DNA of 64,000 nucleotides, taken from Aristolochia californica. Taxonomy: Eukaryota; Streptophyta; Magnoliopsida; Piperales; Aristolochiaceae. The stretch lies in assembly GCA_029961685.1 (NCBI GenBank), contig JARWKL010000012.1:10819955-10883954 (forward strand), written 5' to 3'. The notes below the pieces were generated by a model. It did not search any database. It had not been told where the DNA came from and saw nothing but the letters and a program-made list of their open reading frames with translations. Every line of letters begins with the position of its first letter. Positions within the stretch are counted from its first letter, which is position 1. The position numbers and the translations under genes are program-made. Shown piece by piece: positions 20,801 to 32,768 of the stretch.

Positions 20801-23800
20801 ATTGATCAATCATGCGTAACGGCCTATTTTTTTTTTAAGAAAGGACTTGTGGATTGGGAGTCAACACTCAGTTAAAAATCCCCCGCCTCCCCCTTCTTCC
20901 AATGATTTCAAATCCTAATATATAAAAACTAAAAGAGTTTACTGTCCCTAAAAATTACAGAGACTTTTTGGAATTATCTCTCTTTACATTTGTACATCAC
21001 AATTTTAGATGTATATTTTTTTAAGTCAAAACTTGAGTTTTCACTTTCCCTTTATCTCGTAAACAAAATGATAAGGCAAATATATCATAACAAATGAAAA
21101 TTTTAGATTTTATGTATGGGAAAATTAATAACACTAACAAATGTAAGTAAGGAAAATTTATTCACACACCACATATGAACTCAAAAGTTTTGTTATCCAA
21201 ATTTTTGGAAATTCCAATAGTTCAACCCAAACAGTTTGGAATTTTATATGAAAGATATTTCTAATTGATCCTAACTTGTTTTAAATATGGATATGCATGG
21301 TTCCATCATGTCAAAGATGCAAATGACCTATGGATCCAAATCTTTTAAAGAGAACAATAAATTCTCTTTAAATTATCAAGTGAACGTGCGGTGGGATATT
21401 TACCCAAGTCAAACAAGCCATTTTTTGCCCATTTACAAAAAAGTTGACCTAAAAATCATAGATCATTGTACAGTGATTGATCAGTCAATCATGCGTAACA
21501 AGCTATATTTTTGTAAGAAAGGACAAATGGATTGAGAGTCAACACTTAGTTAAAAATCCCCCACCTCACCCTTCTTCTGATGATTGCAAAACCTAATATA
21601 TAAAAAATAAAAGAGTTAACAATCCTAAAAATTACATAGACTTTTTGGAATTATCTCTTTCTACATTTTTGCATCTATGTTTTTTTTTAAATCAAAACTT
21701 GAGTCTTCACTTTCCCTTTTTCTCTTACACAAAAAGATAAGGCAACTAGATCACAAAAAATTGAAAATTAAAGAATTTACATATGGGAAAAATTAAAAAA
21801 AATTAAAAATGTCAGTAAAGAAAATTTATTCACACACCCCAAATTAACACAAAAGTTTTGTTAACCTAGTTTTTGGAATTCCACAAGTTCAACCCTAATA
21901 GCTTGGAATTTTATAAGAAAGAGATTTCTAATTGATCCTAAGATGTTTTAAATATGAATATACAAGGTTGAAACAAGTCAAGATGAAAATGACCTTTGAA
22001 TCCAAACCTTTTAAAGAGAACAATAAATGCTCATTAAGTTCTCAAGTGAACGTGCGGTGGGATTGATCAAACTGGCCATTTTTTGCCCATTTACTAAAAA
22101 GCGGACCTAACAATCATAGATCTTTGTAAAGTGATTGATCGATCAATCATGCATTACGGGCTATTTTTTTTGCAAGTAAGGACTTGTGGATTGGGAATCA
22201 ACACTCAGTTAAAAATTCCCCACCTCCCACTTCTTCCAAAGATTGCAAAACCTAATATCTAAAGACTAAAAGAGGTTCAAGTCCAAAAAAATTACAAAGA
22301 CTTTTCTGAATTATCTCTCTCTACATTTGTGCATCTTCATTTTAGATGTATATTTTTTTTAAGTCAAAACTTGAGTTTTCACTTGCCCTTTATCTCGTAA
22401 TAAAAAAGAAAAGGCAAATATATCACAACAAAATAGAAATTTTAGAATTTATGTATGGGAAAAATTAAGAACAATAACAAATGTAAGTAAAGAAAATTTA
22501 TTCACACACCACAAATGAACACAAAAATTTTGTTATCCAAGTTTTAGTAAATTCCAATAGTTCAACCCTAACAGCTTGGAATTTTATAAGAAAGAGATTT
22601 CTAATTGCTCCTAACATGTTTTAAATATGGATATGCAATGTTCAAACATGTTAAAGATGAAAATGACCAATGGATCCAAACCTTTTAAGAAGAAGAACAA
22701 ATCCTCATTAAATTCTCAAGTCAACTTGCGGTGGGATATTTACCTATGTCAAACAAGCCATTTTTGGCCCATTTACAAAAAAGTTGACCTAACAATCATA
22801 GGTCGTTGTAATGTGATTGATCGATCAATCATGCGTAAGGGGCTATATTTTGGTAAGAAATGACTTGTGGATTGGGAGTCAACACTAAGATAAAAATCCT
22901 CTACCTCACTCTTCTTCCGATGATTACCAAACCTAATATATAAAAACTAAAAGAGTTTACAGTCCCTAAAAATTATAAAGACTTTTTGGAATTATCACTC
23001 TCTATATTTGTGCATCTCCATTTTAGATGTATATTTTTTATATCAAAATTTTAGATTTCACTTTCCCTTTATCTCGTAAACAAAAAGATAAGGCAAATAA
23101 ATCACAACAAAATGAAAGTTATAGAGTTTATGTATCGGAAAAATTAAGAACATTAACAAATGTAAGAAAAAAAAATTTATTCACACAACACAAATGAACA
23201 CAAATTTTTTTGTTTTCTATGTTTTGGGAAATTCCACAAGTTCAACCCTAACGGATTGGAATTTTATAAGAAAGAGATTTCTAATTGATCCTAATATGAT
23301 TTAAATATGGATATGCATGGTTGAAACATGTTAAAGATGAAAATGACTTATGTATCATAAAATTTTAAAGAGAATAACAAATTCTCATTAAATTCTCAAG
23401 TGAACATGCGGTGGGATATTTACCCAAGTCAATTTCTGCCCATATACAAAAAACCTGATCTAACAATCAAAGATCATTGTAAAATGACTGATTGATCAAT
23501 CATGTGTTACAGACTATATTTTTGTATGTAATGACCCGTGGATTGGGAGTCAACACTCAGTTATAAATCCCCCACCTCCCACTTCTTCTGATGATTGAAA
23601 AACCTAATATATAGAAACTTAAAGAGTTAACAATCAGTAAAAATTACATAGACTTCTTGGAATTATCTCTCCCTACATTTGTGCATCTATAATGTAGACG
23701 TATATTTTTTTAAAAATCAAAACTTGAGTTTTCACTTTCCCTTTATCTCGTTAACAACAAGATAAGGTGAATAGATCTCAACAAATTGAAAATTTTAGAG

Positions 23801-25274
23801 TTTATGGATGGGAAAAATTTAGAACAATTACAAATGTCAATAATGAAAATTTATTCACACACCACAAATGAACACAAAAGTTTTGTTATCCTAGTTTTGG
23901 GATTTTCACTAGTTCAACCCTAAAAGCTTCGAATATTATAAGAAAGAGATTTCTAATTGATCCTAACATGTTTTAAATATGGATTTGCATGGTTCAAACA
24001 TGTTAAAGATGCAAATGACCTATGGATCCAAACTTTTTAAAGAGAACAACAAATTCTCTTTAAATTATCAAGTGAACATGCGGTGGGATATTTACCCGAG
24101 TCAAACAAGCCATTTTTTGCCCATTTAGAAAAAAACTGACCTAAACATCATAGATCATTGTACAGTGATTGATTGGTCAATCATGTGTAACGGGCTATAA
24201 TTTTTTAAGAAAGGACTAGTGGATTGAGAGTCAACACTCAGTTAAAAATCCCCTCCTCCCGCTTCTTCTAATGATTGCAAAACCTAATATATAAAAACTT
24301 AAAGAGTTAACAATCCCTAAAAATTACATAGACTTTTTGGAATTATCTCTAGCTATATTTTTGCATTTCCATTGTAGATGTATATTTTTTTTAAAATCAA
24401 AACTTGAGTCTTCACTTTCCCTTTTCTCGTAAAAAAAAGATAAATAGATCACAAAAAATTGAAAAATGTACAGTTTATATAAGGGAAAAATTAAGAAAAA
24501 TTAAAAATATCACTAAAGAAAATTTATTCACTGACCACAAATGAACACTAAAGCTTTTTTATCCTAATTTTTGGAATTCCACAAGTTCAACCCTAATTGC
24601 TTGGAATTTTATAAGAAAGAGATTTCTAATTGTTCCTAACATATTTTTGAAATATGGATATACGTGGTTGAAACAAGTTAAAGATGAAAATGTCCTTTGG
24701 ATCCAAACCTTTTAAAGAGAACAAAAAATGCTCATTAAATTCTCAAGTGACCGTGTGGTGGGATATTTACTCGAGTTTAACTGGCCATTTTTTGCCCATT
24801 TACTAAAACGCTGACCAAACAATCATAGATCATTATAAAGTGATTGATTGATCAATCATGCGTAACGGGCTATTTTTTTGTAAGAAAGGACTTGTGGATT
24901 GGGTGTCAATACTCAGTTAAAAATCCTCGCCTCCCCGTTCTTCCAATGATTGCAAAACCTAATATATAAAAACTAAAAGAGCTTACAGTCCCTAAAAATT
25001 TCAAAGACTTTTTGGAATTATCTCTCTCTACATTTGTGCATCTGCGTTCTAGATGTATATTTTTTTTAAGTCAAAACTTGAGTTTTCACTTTCCCTTTAT
25101 CTCGTAAACAAAAAGATATGGCAAATAGATCTCAAGAAAATGAAAATTTTAGAGTTTATGTATCGGAAAAATTAAGAACAATAACAAATGTTAGTAAAGA
25201 AATTTTATTCACACACCACAAATGAACACAAAAGTTTTGGTATCCATGTTTTGGGAAATTCCAATAGTTCAACC
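17887..25274 (+). repeat. satellite array, block 5
   Basis: Starts out of phase with block 4, roughly 200 bp earlier in the monomer than block 4 stopped. A short internal deletion near 18035 joins 'gatccaaac' to 'aagccat'. Phase motifs are at 18157, 18841, 19503, 20174, 20868, 21536, 22195, 22876, 23547, 24228 and 24903. Variants recur. Monomers with 'tgttttcc...ccacaagttc', 'ggatcataaa' and 'aacatgcgg' lie at about 19.85-20.05 kb and 23.2-23.4 kb, and each is followed by a 'gttaacaatcagtaaaa'/'cgttaacaacaag' monomer. That gives an irregular four-to-five-monomer higher-order unit. An 18-bp palindrome TGATTGATCGATCAATCA is seen at 22814-22831. No gene is seen. Confidence 0.92.
22814..22831. 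repeat. 18-bp perfect palindrome recurrent in satellite monomers (exemplar)
   Basis: TGATTGATCGATCAATCA is its own reverse complement. This site, or one-to-two-base variants of it (for example ...GATCGGTCAATCA), occurs once per monomer, about 40-50 bp before the phase motif. It is the strongest dyad in the monomer and could be a protein-binding or bending site; function is unknown. Confidence 0.8.
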
Positions 25275-25628
25275 TGTTGAATTTATGGAAAAGTGAAATA
25301 CTTCATTGACATCAATAACTTATTGTAATCAGAGTACATGAACCTCTATTTATAATAGAGGAAGGTAGTAGAGTCCAATTACAATAAAACTTCCCCCTAC
25401 CCAAATACACCCAAACTCTAACACTTAAAGATAAGTCCTAAAATAATTAAAAAACTCACTATACATAAAAGACAAACATAACTCAAACTAAAACTCTTCT
25501 TTGACGCGACCATAAGATAAGATACTTTTGTGTGTCCTTCTTGATCTTTCAACTGATGTGATAAGGATGCTAGCTCATGGTAATCATTGTGGGTCCTACA
25601 TCTTTGGGTTTGAGCTTATCTTCCAACA
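25275..25628 (-). mobile_element. solo LTR (Copia-like family of 31002-33749)
   Basis: A 354-bp LTR in reverse orientation. On the - strand it starts TGTTGGAAGATAAGCTC and ends CCATAAATTCAACA. A perfect 5-bp duplication CAACC flanks it (25270-25274, 25629-25633). It matches the LTRs of the nested element at 31002, but lacks a 57-bp stretch near its start, between two AAGCCCA-type motifs. It has a TATA box (TATAAATA, complement at 25347-25354) and no internal sequence, so it is a solo LTR. With its 359 bp removed, the monomer is 678 bp. Confidence 0.92.
25347..25354 (-). promoter_or_regulatory. TATA box of solo LTR (- strand)
   Basis: TATAAATA on the - strand, set inside a near-palindrome CCTCTAT...ATAGAGG shared with the LTRs at 31002 and 33311. 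Confidence 0.5.
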
Positions 25629-28600
25629 CAACCCCAACAACTTGGAATTTTATAAGAAAGAGATTTCTAATTGATCCTAACATTTTAAATATGGATATGC
25701 ATGGTTCAAACATTTTAAAGATGCCAATGACCAATGGAACCAAATCTTTTAAAGAGAACAATAAATCCTCATTAAATTCTCAAGTAAACCTTCGGTGGGA
25801 TATTTACCCGAGTCAAACAAGCCATATTTTGTCCATTTACAAAAAAACTGACCTAACAATCATAAGTCATTGTAAAGTGATTGATTGATCAATCATGCAT
25901 AAAGGGCTATATTTTTGTAAGAAATGACTTATGGATTGGGAGTAAACACTAAGTTAAAAATCCCCATCTCCCCCTTTTTTCGATGATTGCAAAATCTAAT
26001 CTATAAAAACTAGAAGAGTTTATAGTCCCTAAAAATTACTAAGACTTTTTGGAATTATCTCTCTCTGCATTTGTGCATCTCTATTTTAGATGTCTTGTTT
26101 TTTTTTAATTCAAAACTTGAGTTTTCACTTTCCCTTTATCTCGTAAACAAAAAGATAAGGCAAATATATCACAAAAAAACTGAAAATTTTAGAGTTTGTG
26201 GATGGGAAAAATTAAGAACAATAACAAATGTAAGCAAAGAAAATTTATTCACACAACACAAATGAACACAAAAGTTTTGTTATCCAATTTCTTGGAAATT
26301 CCAATAGTTCAAACCTAACAACTTGGAATTTTATAAGAAAGAAATTTCTAATTGATCCTATCATGTTTTAAGTATTGATATGCATGGTTCAAACATGTTA
26401 ATGATGCAAATGACCAATGGATCAAAACCTATTAAAATGAACAACAGATGCACTTTAAATTCTCTGGGGAACGTGCGGTGGGATATTTTCCTGCTTAAAA
26501 TAAACCATTTTTTGCGCATTTATATAAAAGTTGACCTAACAGTCATTGATCACCTTAAAGTGATTGATCGATCAATCATGCGTAACGGGCTATATTTTTT
26601 AAAAAAATTACTTATGGATTGGGAGTCAACACTCAGTTAAAAATCCATCGCCTCCCCCTTGTTCCGATGATTGTAAAACCTAATATTTAAAAACTAAAAG
26701 AATTTACATTACCAAAAAATTACAGAGACATTTTGGAATCATCTCTCTCTACATATTTTCATCTCCATTTTAGATGTATATGTTTTTTTTAAGTCAAAAC
26801 ATGAGTTTTCACTTTCACTTTACGTCGTAAACAAAAGATAAGGCAAGTAGATAATAGCGAAAAGAAAATTAGCGTTGGTGTATGGGAAAAATTAACAACA
26901 ATAACAAATTTAAGTAAAGAAAAATTTTTCACACACCAAAAATGAACACAAATTTTTTGTTATCTAAGTTTGGGAAATTCCACTAGTTCAACCCTAACAA
27001 CTTGGAATTTTATAAGAAAGAGATTTCTAATTGAGCCTAACATGTTTTACCTATGGATATGCATGTTTCAAATATGTTAAAGATGCAAAGGACCAATGGG
27101 TCGAAACCTTTTAAAGAGAACAAAAAATGTTCTTTAAATTCTAAAGTGAACGTGCGGTGGGATATTTACCGGAGTCAAACAAACCATTTTTGGCCCATTT
27201 ACAAAAAAGCTGACCTAACAATCATAGAACATTGTAAAGTGATTGATCGTTCAATCATGCATAACGGGTTATATTTTTGTAAGAAATGACTTGTGGATTG
27301 GGAGTCAACACTCAGTTAGAAATCCCATGCCTCTCCCTTCTTCAGATGATTGGATAACCTAATATATAAAAACTAAAAGAGTTTATAGTCCCTAAAAATT
27401 AAAGAGACTTTTATGAATCATCTCTCTCTACATTTATGAATCTCTATTTTCGATGTATATTTTTTTACATCAAAACTTGAGCTTTCACTTTCCCTTCATC
27501 TCATAAAAAAAAAAAAGATAAGGCAAATATATGACAACAAAATGAAAATTTTAGATGTTATGTATGGGAAAAATTAAGAACAATAACAAATGTAAGTTAA
27601 GAAAATTTATCCACACACCTCAAATGAACACAAAAGTTTTGTTATCCAAAGTTTGAAAAATTCCACTAGTTCAACCCTAACAGCTTGGAATTTTATAAGA
27701 AAGTAATTACTAATTGATCTTAATATGATTTAGATATGGATATGCTTGGTTGAAACATGTTAAAGATGCACATGACCTATGGATCCAAACCTTTTAAAGA
27801 GAACAACAAATGATCATTAAATTCTCAAGTGAACGTGTGGTGGGATATTTACCCGACTCATACAATCCATTTTTTGCCCATTTACTAAAAAGTTGACTTA
27901 ACAATCATAGATCATTGTAAAGTGATTGATCGATCAATCATGTGTAACGGGCTATATTTTTTTAAGAGATAACTTGTGGATTGGGAGTCAACACTCAATT
28001 AAAAATCCCATTCCTCCCCCTTCTTCAATTGTTTTCAAAATCAAAAATTTAAACGCTAAAAGAGTTTACAATCCAAATAAATTAGAGAGACTTTTGTCAA
28101 TCATCCCTCTCTTCATTTCTGCATGTCCATTTTAGATGTAAATATTTTTTTAAGTCAAAACAAGAGTTTTCACTTTCCCTTTATCTCGTAAACAAAAAAG
28201 AAGGCAAATAGATCTCAACAAAATAAAATTTTAGAGTTTATGTATGGGAAAAATTAAGAACAATAAGAAATATAATTAAAGAATTTTTTTTTCACACACC
28301 ACAAATGAACACAAATGTTTTGATATCCATGTTTGGGAAATTTCACTAGTTCAACCCTAAGAGCTTGGAATTCTATAAGAAAGATATTTCTAATTGATGC
28401 TACCATGTTTTAAATATGGATATGCAAGTTTGAAACATGTTAAAGATACAAATCACCAATGGATCCAAACCTTTTAAAGAGAACAACAAATGCACATTAA
28501 ATTCTCAAGTGAACGTGAGATGGGATATTTACCAAAGTCAAACAAGCCATTTTTTGCCCATTTACAAAAAACCTGACCTAACAATCATAGATCGTTGTAA

Positions 28601-29297
28601 AGTGATCGATCGGTCAATCATGCCTAACAGGTATTTTTGTAAGAAATGACTTGTGGATTGGGAGTCAACACTCAGTTAAAAATTCCCCACCTCCCCCTTC
28701 TTCCAATGAATGCGAAATCTAATATATAAAAACTAAAAGATTTTACATTCCCAAAGAATTACAGAGACATTTTGGAATCATATCTCTCTACATTTTTGCA
28801 TCTTCATTTTAGACGTATATATTTTTTTAAATCAAAACATGAGTTTTCAGTTCCCTTGATTTCGTAAACAAAAGATAAAGCATATAGATCACAACAAAAA
28901 TAAAATCTTAGTGTATATGTAAGGGAAAAATTAAGAACAATAACAAATGTAATTAAAAAAAATTTATTCACACAAAACAACTGAACAAAACAGTTTTGTT
29001 ATCCAAGTTTGGGAAATTCTACTAGTTCAACCATAAGTGCTTGGAATTTTATGAGAAAGATTTTTAATTGATGCAAACATGTTTTAAATATGGATAGTCT
29101 TGGTTGAAACTTGTTAAAGATGTAAATGACCTATGGATCCTAGCCTTTTTAATAGAACAACAAATGCTCATTAAATTCTCAAGTGAACGTGTGGCGGGAT
29201 ATTTACCCTAGTCAAACAAGCCATTTTTTGCCCACTTACAAAAACGCTGACCTAACAGACATAGATCATTGTATAGTGATTGATCGGTCAATCATGC
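25629..29297 (+). repeat. satellite array, block 6
   Basis: Phase motifs at 25940, 26623, 27302, 27985 and 28662 (spacings 683, 679, 683, 677). From here rightwards the monomers belong to a somewhat different variant set ('gatgcaaacatg', 'actcatacaa', 'ggtatttttg'). The monomer at 28662 starts like those at 53363 and 57417 ('atgaatg', 'gacattttggaatcat') but ends like those at 54693 and 58746 ('agcctttttaa', 'tgtatagtgattg'), so it looks like a fusion of two higher-order positions. The block ends at CATGC (29293-29297), the left target duplication of element B. No gene is seen. Confidence 0.92.
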
Positions 29298-29776
29298 CGT
29301 TGTGGTCTCTGACCATGGACCGATTAATTCGACGAAGGGAAAAGTCTTCTTGCAACTCTGGGGCAAAACCAGATCGTCTTGACCTTTCTAGTCGACCTAT
29401 GATGGAGAATGGTGGTTGAAAAAGGAATGGAATGTAGATAGAGAGGGATGAACTGAGAATCGAGTGGACAAGGGAACCAGGTTGGTCAAAGGGAGACCTG
29501 AACCTTGGGTTCCTCAAGGGGAACGCCGACCCTAGGTTCCTTGGAGGAGAACGCTGATCCTTTGAGGTAAATTCTTCCTTAATTCATTCTTACCCCTGTG
29601 AGGCCCATTTAAGCCTAATCACACCAAGGTAATCCCAAGTGATGAGTTATTACAATATTTCCCTTCTAGCTTACATCATACCATAAACTTAAATAAATGA
29701 AAACATAATTCCTAACAAGTTACGAACTCAGACGCGTTGCCTCTGGATGACTCGGTCCGCTATCGAGTCCACAACA
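29298..29776 (-). repeat. 3' LTR of gypsy element B
   Basis: 479 bp, partner of 36856-37334. Its first 49 bp (- strand reading) carry the end of the pol frame (VDSIADRVIQRQRV, stop at 29728-29730), as in element A. The outermost base pair has decayed (plus strand reads CG instead of TG at 29298). An 83-codon - strand frame (29266-29517) is open here as well as in the other LTR. Confidence 0.92.
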
Positions 29777-29916
29777 TCACTCCCCTCGTGGAAAATGAGC
29801 TTGTCCGCAAGCTCGAATGTGGGGTAGACCTGCTGAAAGACGTCGAGGTCCGCCCAAGTGGCATTGGTGGCATTGGTAGCATCGGTGTGTGACCACTGAA
29901 CTTGACTTCCCTCCAA
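29728..29916 (-). pseudogene. pol: chromodomain and C-terminus of Pol, element B
   Basis: A 62-codon segment in a different frame from the upstream integrase. It shows VQWSHTDATNATNATWADLD and YPTFELADKLIFHEGSDV, matching the chromodomain of element A. The repeated ATNATN comes from a small tandem expansion (ggcattggtggcattggtagc, near 29860-29885) within the domain. A frameshift around 29920-29935 separates it from the integrase. The stop is inside the LTR. Confidence 0.8.
29777..29790 (-). other. polypurine tract of element B
   Basis: On the - strand, CGAGGGGAGTGA directly precedes the 3' LTR start. It is the plus-strand primer site and, as in element A, part of the coding frame for the pol tail. 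Confidence 0.75.
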
Positions 29917-30840
29917 TTCTGATTCTGACGAGACTTCAAAATTCGTGTGGGCTTTAGAGAAATCTGGCCGTCTTCTATGGGTGGTAACAAAGAAGGGGGA
30001 CGTGGTTCACTGCCTCTTAATGGCATGAGGAGAGAGACATGAAAAATATCATGGAGCTTGGCATCTGGCGGAAGCAGTAGTTTATATGCAACCTCATCCA
30101 CCCGCTGCATAATGTGAAATGGCCCAAAATATTTGGGGGAGAGCTTGTGCCAAGTGTCGGCCAAATAAGTTTGCCGATAATGCTGCAGCTGTAGCCAAAC
30201 AATATCACCCGGGTTGTCCTTGATGTCCCAGTGGCCCTGATCATAATACTCCTTCATCCGTGCTTGAGCTTGCCGCAACCGTTGGAGAGTACATGCCAAC
30301 AATTGATCCCAACCCAGGAGAGCTTTATTAACGGCATCCACCCTTGTGGAACCTGGGACATATGAAAGTAAACATGGGGGATCCCGGCCATATACTATCC
30401 GGAATGGTGTCTCCTGTAAGGCAGTGTAGAAGGAGGTATTGTATGAATACTCCGCCCAAGGAATGCATTCCACCCACCATTTAGGGCAGTTGCGTACCAA
30501 ACACCTTAAATACATCTCAATGGTGCGGTTCACCACTTCTATCTGGCCATCTGATTGAGGGTAATATGCTGAAGAAAAATTGAGTTTGGTGCTGCATAGC
30601 TTGAATAGATCTCTCCAAAATTGACTAGTAAAGACGGCATCCCAATCACTTACAATTGATTCTGGAATACCGTGTAGATGAACAATATGAGTGAATAAGA
30701 CTTGTGCTACTGACGCCGCTGTGAATGGATGAACCAGTGGAATGAAGTGTGCATTTTTTGAGAATTTGTCCACTACAAAAAAAAGTGTAGATTTCCCCGA
30801 AGATTTAGGAAGATCCTCAATAAAATCCATAGAGATGTCC
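29917..30840 (-). pseudogene. pol: integrase catalytic core and GPY/F module, element B
   Basis: Part of a 356-codon - strand frame (29760-30830). The catalytic residues are retained: FFVVDKFSKNAHF (D), SDWDAVFTSQFW (D) and QSDGQIEVVNRTIEMYL (E). The GPY/F-type segment KLSPKYFGPFHIMQRVD and FHVSLLMPLRG follow. The 3' end of this frame runs out of the correct frame near 29930. Function would be insertion of the cDNA into host DNA. Upstream, the zinc-binding domain is separated by decay and then by the nested element. Sequence is clearly homologous to 8650-9700 of element A. Confidence 0.88.
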
Positions 30841-30996
30841 TACCAAACCTGAGTTTGAAGCTCGAGAGGTTGCAGCACCCCTTTTGGGCTTAAATGCTCT
30901 GCCTTGTTCCTCTAACACACTTGACAAGCAGCTACATATGATGTAATAGAGGATTTCAACTTGTCCAATAAAAATCCCCTCTGATCCGAATGAATG
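30841..30996 (-). pseudogene. pol: integrase zinc-binding region, C-terminal part, element B
   Basis: Between the nested element and the catalytic core, the - strand encodes in broken frames a sequence matching the HHCC domain and linker of element A. It has the Cys pair region around 30915-30935 and the conserved stretch 'SPKGVLQPLE' near 30870-30895. At least two in-frame stops occur here. It ends at the TTTTC target duplication (30997-31001). Confidence 0.7.
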
Positions 30997-31001
30997 TTTT
31001 C

Positions 31002-31412
31002 TGTTGGAAGATAAGCTCAAGCCCACACGACCAAGGAATGCCCACATATCTAAGATTATTATAAGATGGGCCCAAGCCCATAAGAAGTAGGACCCACAAT
31101 AATTACCATGAGCTGGCATCCTTATCACATCAATTGGAAGATCAAGAAGGACTCACAAAAGTATCTTTATCTTAGGGTCACGAACAAGAAGAGTTTTAGT
31201 TTGAGTTATGTTTGTCTTTTATCTATATTGAGTTATTTAATTATGTTAGGACTTATCTTTAAGTGTTAGAGTTTGGGTGTAATTGGGACGAGGGTAATTT
31301 TATTGTAATTGGACTCTACTACCTTCCTCTATTATAAATAGAGGATCATGTACTCTGATTACAACAAGTTATTGATGCCAATAAAGTATTTCAATTTTCC
31401 ATAAATTCAACA
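31002..31412 (+). repeat. 5' LTR of nested non-autonomous element
   Basis: 411 bp, TGTTGGAAGATAAGCTC...CCATAAATTCAACA. TATA box TATAAATA at 31333-31340 within CTCTATTATAAATAGAG, whose ends can pair. It is the full-length version of the solo LTR at 25275. Confidence 0.93.
31333..31340 (+). promoter_or_regulatory. TATA box in 5' LTR of nested element
   Basis: TATAAATA set in the short inverted repeat CTCTAT/ATAGAG, conserved in the 3' LTR and in the LTR at 25275. This is the likely promoter of the element. Confidence 0.55.
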
Positions 31413-31427
31413 TGGTATCAGAGCAGG
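31413..31427 (+). other. primer binding site (tRNA-iMet) of nested element
   Basis: TGGTATCAGAGCAGG immediately after the 5' LTR, complementary to the 3' end of initiator Met tRNA. This perfect PBS shows that the 31002 LTR is the 5' one and sets the + orientation. Confidence 0.93.
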
Positions 31428-31644
31428 TTCTTTGAGTTGACTTAGTCAACTCACGGAGGTAATGTGATCCTTTTCTCTATACCTTAAACCCTAAGTCTAG
31501 GTTCGTTGTTATTGTTTTTTAGTCCTTACACTCGTATATTGCTTTGATTTTTTTACCTCTATACATAGTTTTTTATATTTAAAATTATATATTTAGGGAA
31601 ATATATTTGAGACTAATTTCCATATAAAACATATTTGTTCCAAT

Positions 31645-32400
31645 TGGAATTATCTACAGAGAGATATCAATATTTGAATGAGCGAAGGTCAGATTGCAAA
31701 AAGGTTCGAACAGCAACAACAATCTTCAGATTCCGAGGTATTTTTTGCTATTAAGAACTAGAATTTATATGGAGAAATATATATCAAAAGAAATATATAT
31801 AAGTCTATTATTTTACCTATTCAACCAATTTTTTATCTGAGTTATCTACAAAGAGAAATCGATATTTGATTCAGAAAAGGTCAGATTGAAAAAGAGGTTC
31901 AAGCGGCAGCAGAAAGATTCAAATTCTGAGGTATTTTATGCTATCAAGAAAGAGACTTTATATGGAGAATTATAAATAAAAAGAAAGATACATAAGTATA
32001 TTTTCTTACCTATTCACCCAATCCTAGGTATGATATTTTTATAAGGAGATATTAATCTTTGAATAGTCAATGGTCATTCTGGAAAAACAGGAGAAACATT
32101 ATTTAGTTCGGCCAGATGACAGAGACAGAAATATATCAGATTATTTATCTTCTGGAAATTATATTTTATGAAGTTAAATTATAGTTGGATGAAAGGTATT
32201 TAAGTATAATTTCATAAGGAAAAAATTTCATGTCAATCTGATCTATATTGAAAGATATATTCGAATTGGAAGAATCAAAGGTCATGCTGGTATTCTGTTA
32301 CATAGAAAATCCGAATTTAAGCTGAGTGTTTTGTGTCACTGTTTGAGTTGATATATCAGAAAAATATCTCAGTTCTCCCTGGTTTGAGGGCTTATTTATA
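31645..32400 (+). repeat. four degenerate ~200-bp tandem repeats in internal region
   Basis: The motif 'tatctacagagagatatcaatatttga...gaaggtcagattg' near 31651 recurs near 31843 ('tatctacaaagagaaatcgatatttga...aaaggtcagattg'), near 32035 ('ttataaggagatattaatctttga...aatggtcattctgg') and near 32240 ('ctatattgaaagatatattcga...aaaggtcatgctgg'). Spacings are about 192, 193 and 206 bp. No coding frame is maintained. Confidence 0.75.
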
Positions 32401-32768
32401 CATCTCTGTTATTTGGGCTTATTGCTACATCTATGATATTTGGTTGAAGCTAGGATCAGCACCATTACCTCCCATCTTGAGGGGGAGAAGTACAAGAAGT
32501 ACAAGAAAGAGGTATTTTATTTCATATGTTGTGAATAAGTTTATGTGACAAAAATATTCAAGAAAAGGGGAGCACAAAAGATGAAGCTTGTGCATCTAAG
32601 AAGAAATTTTTATATCAAATAATTTCATGGGTTCTTTTACAAAGTTTATTATTTGGTTCATGTTATATGTGTTGGAAGATGGTCGTGTTATATTCAGCGG
32701 CAGCTATTATGTCTCTTTGGGGACATTATTATTGAAGAAGAGGTGGCCTCAAGTCATCATTTATTTTA

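Noticed and set aside
32333..32548. 71-codon frame in the nested element as a gag remnant
   Set aside because: No Gag motif or zinc knuckle; it lies at the end of the ~200-bp repeat section and is AT-rich.
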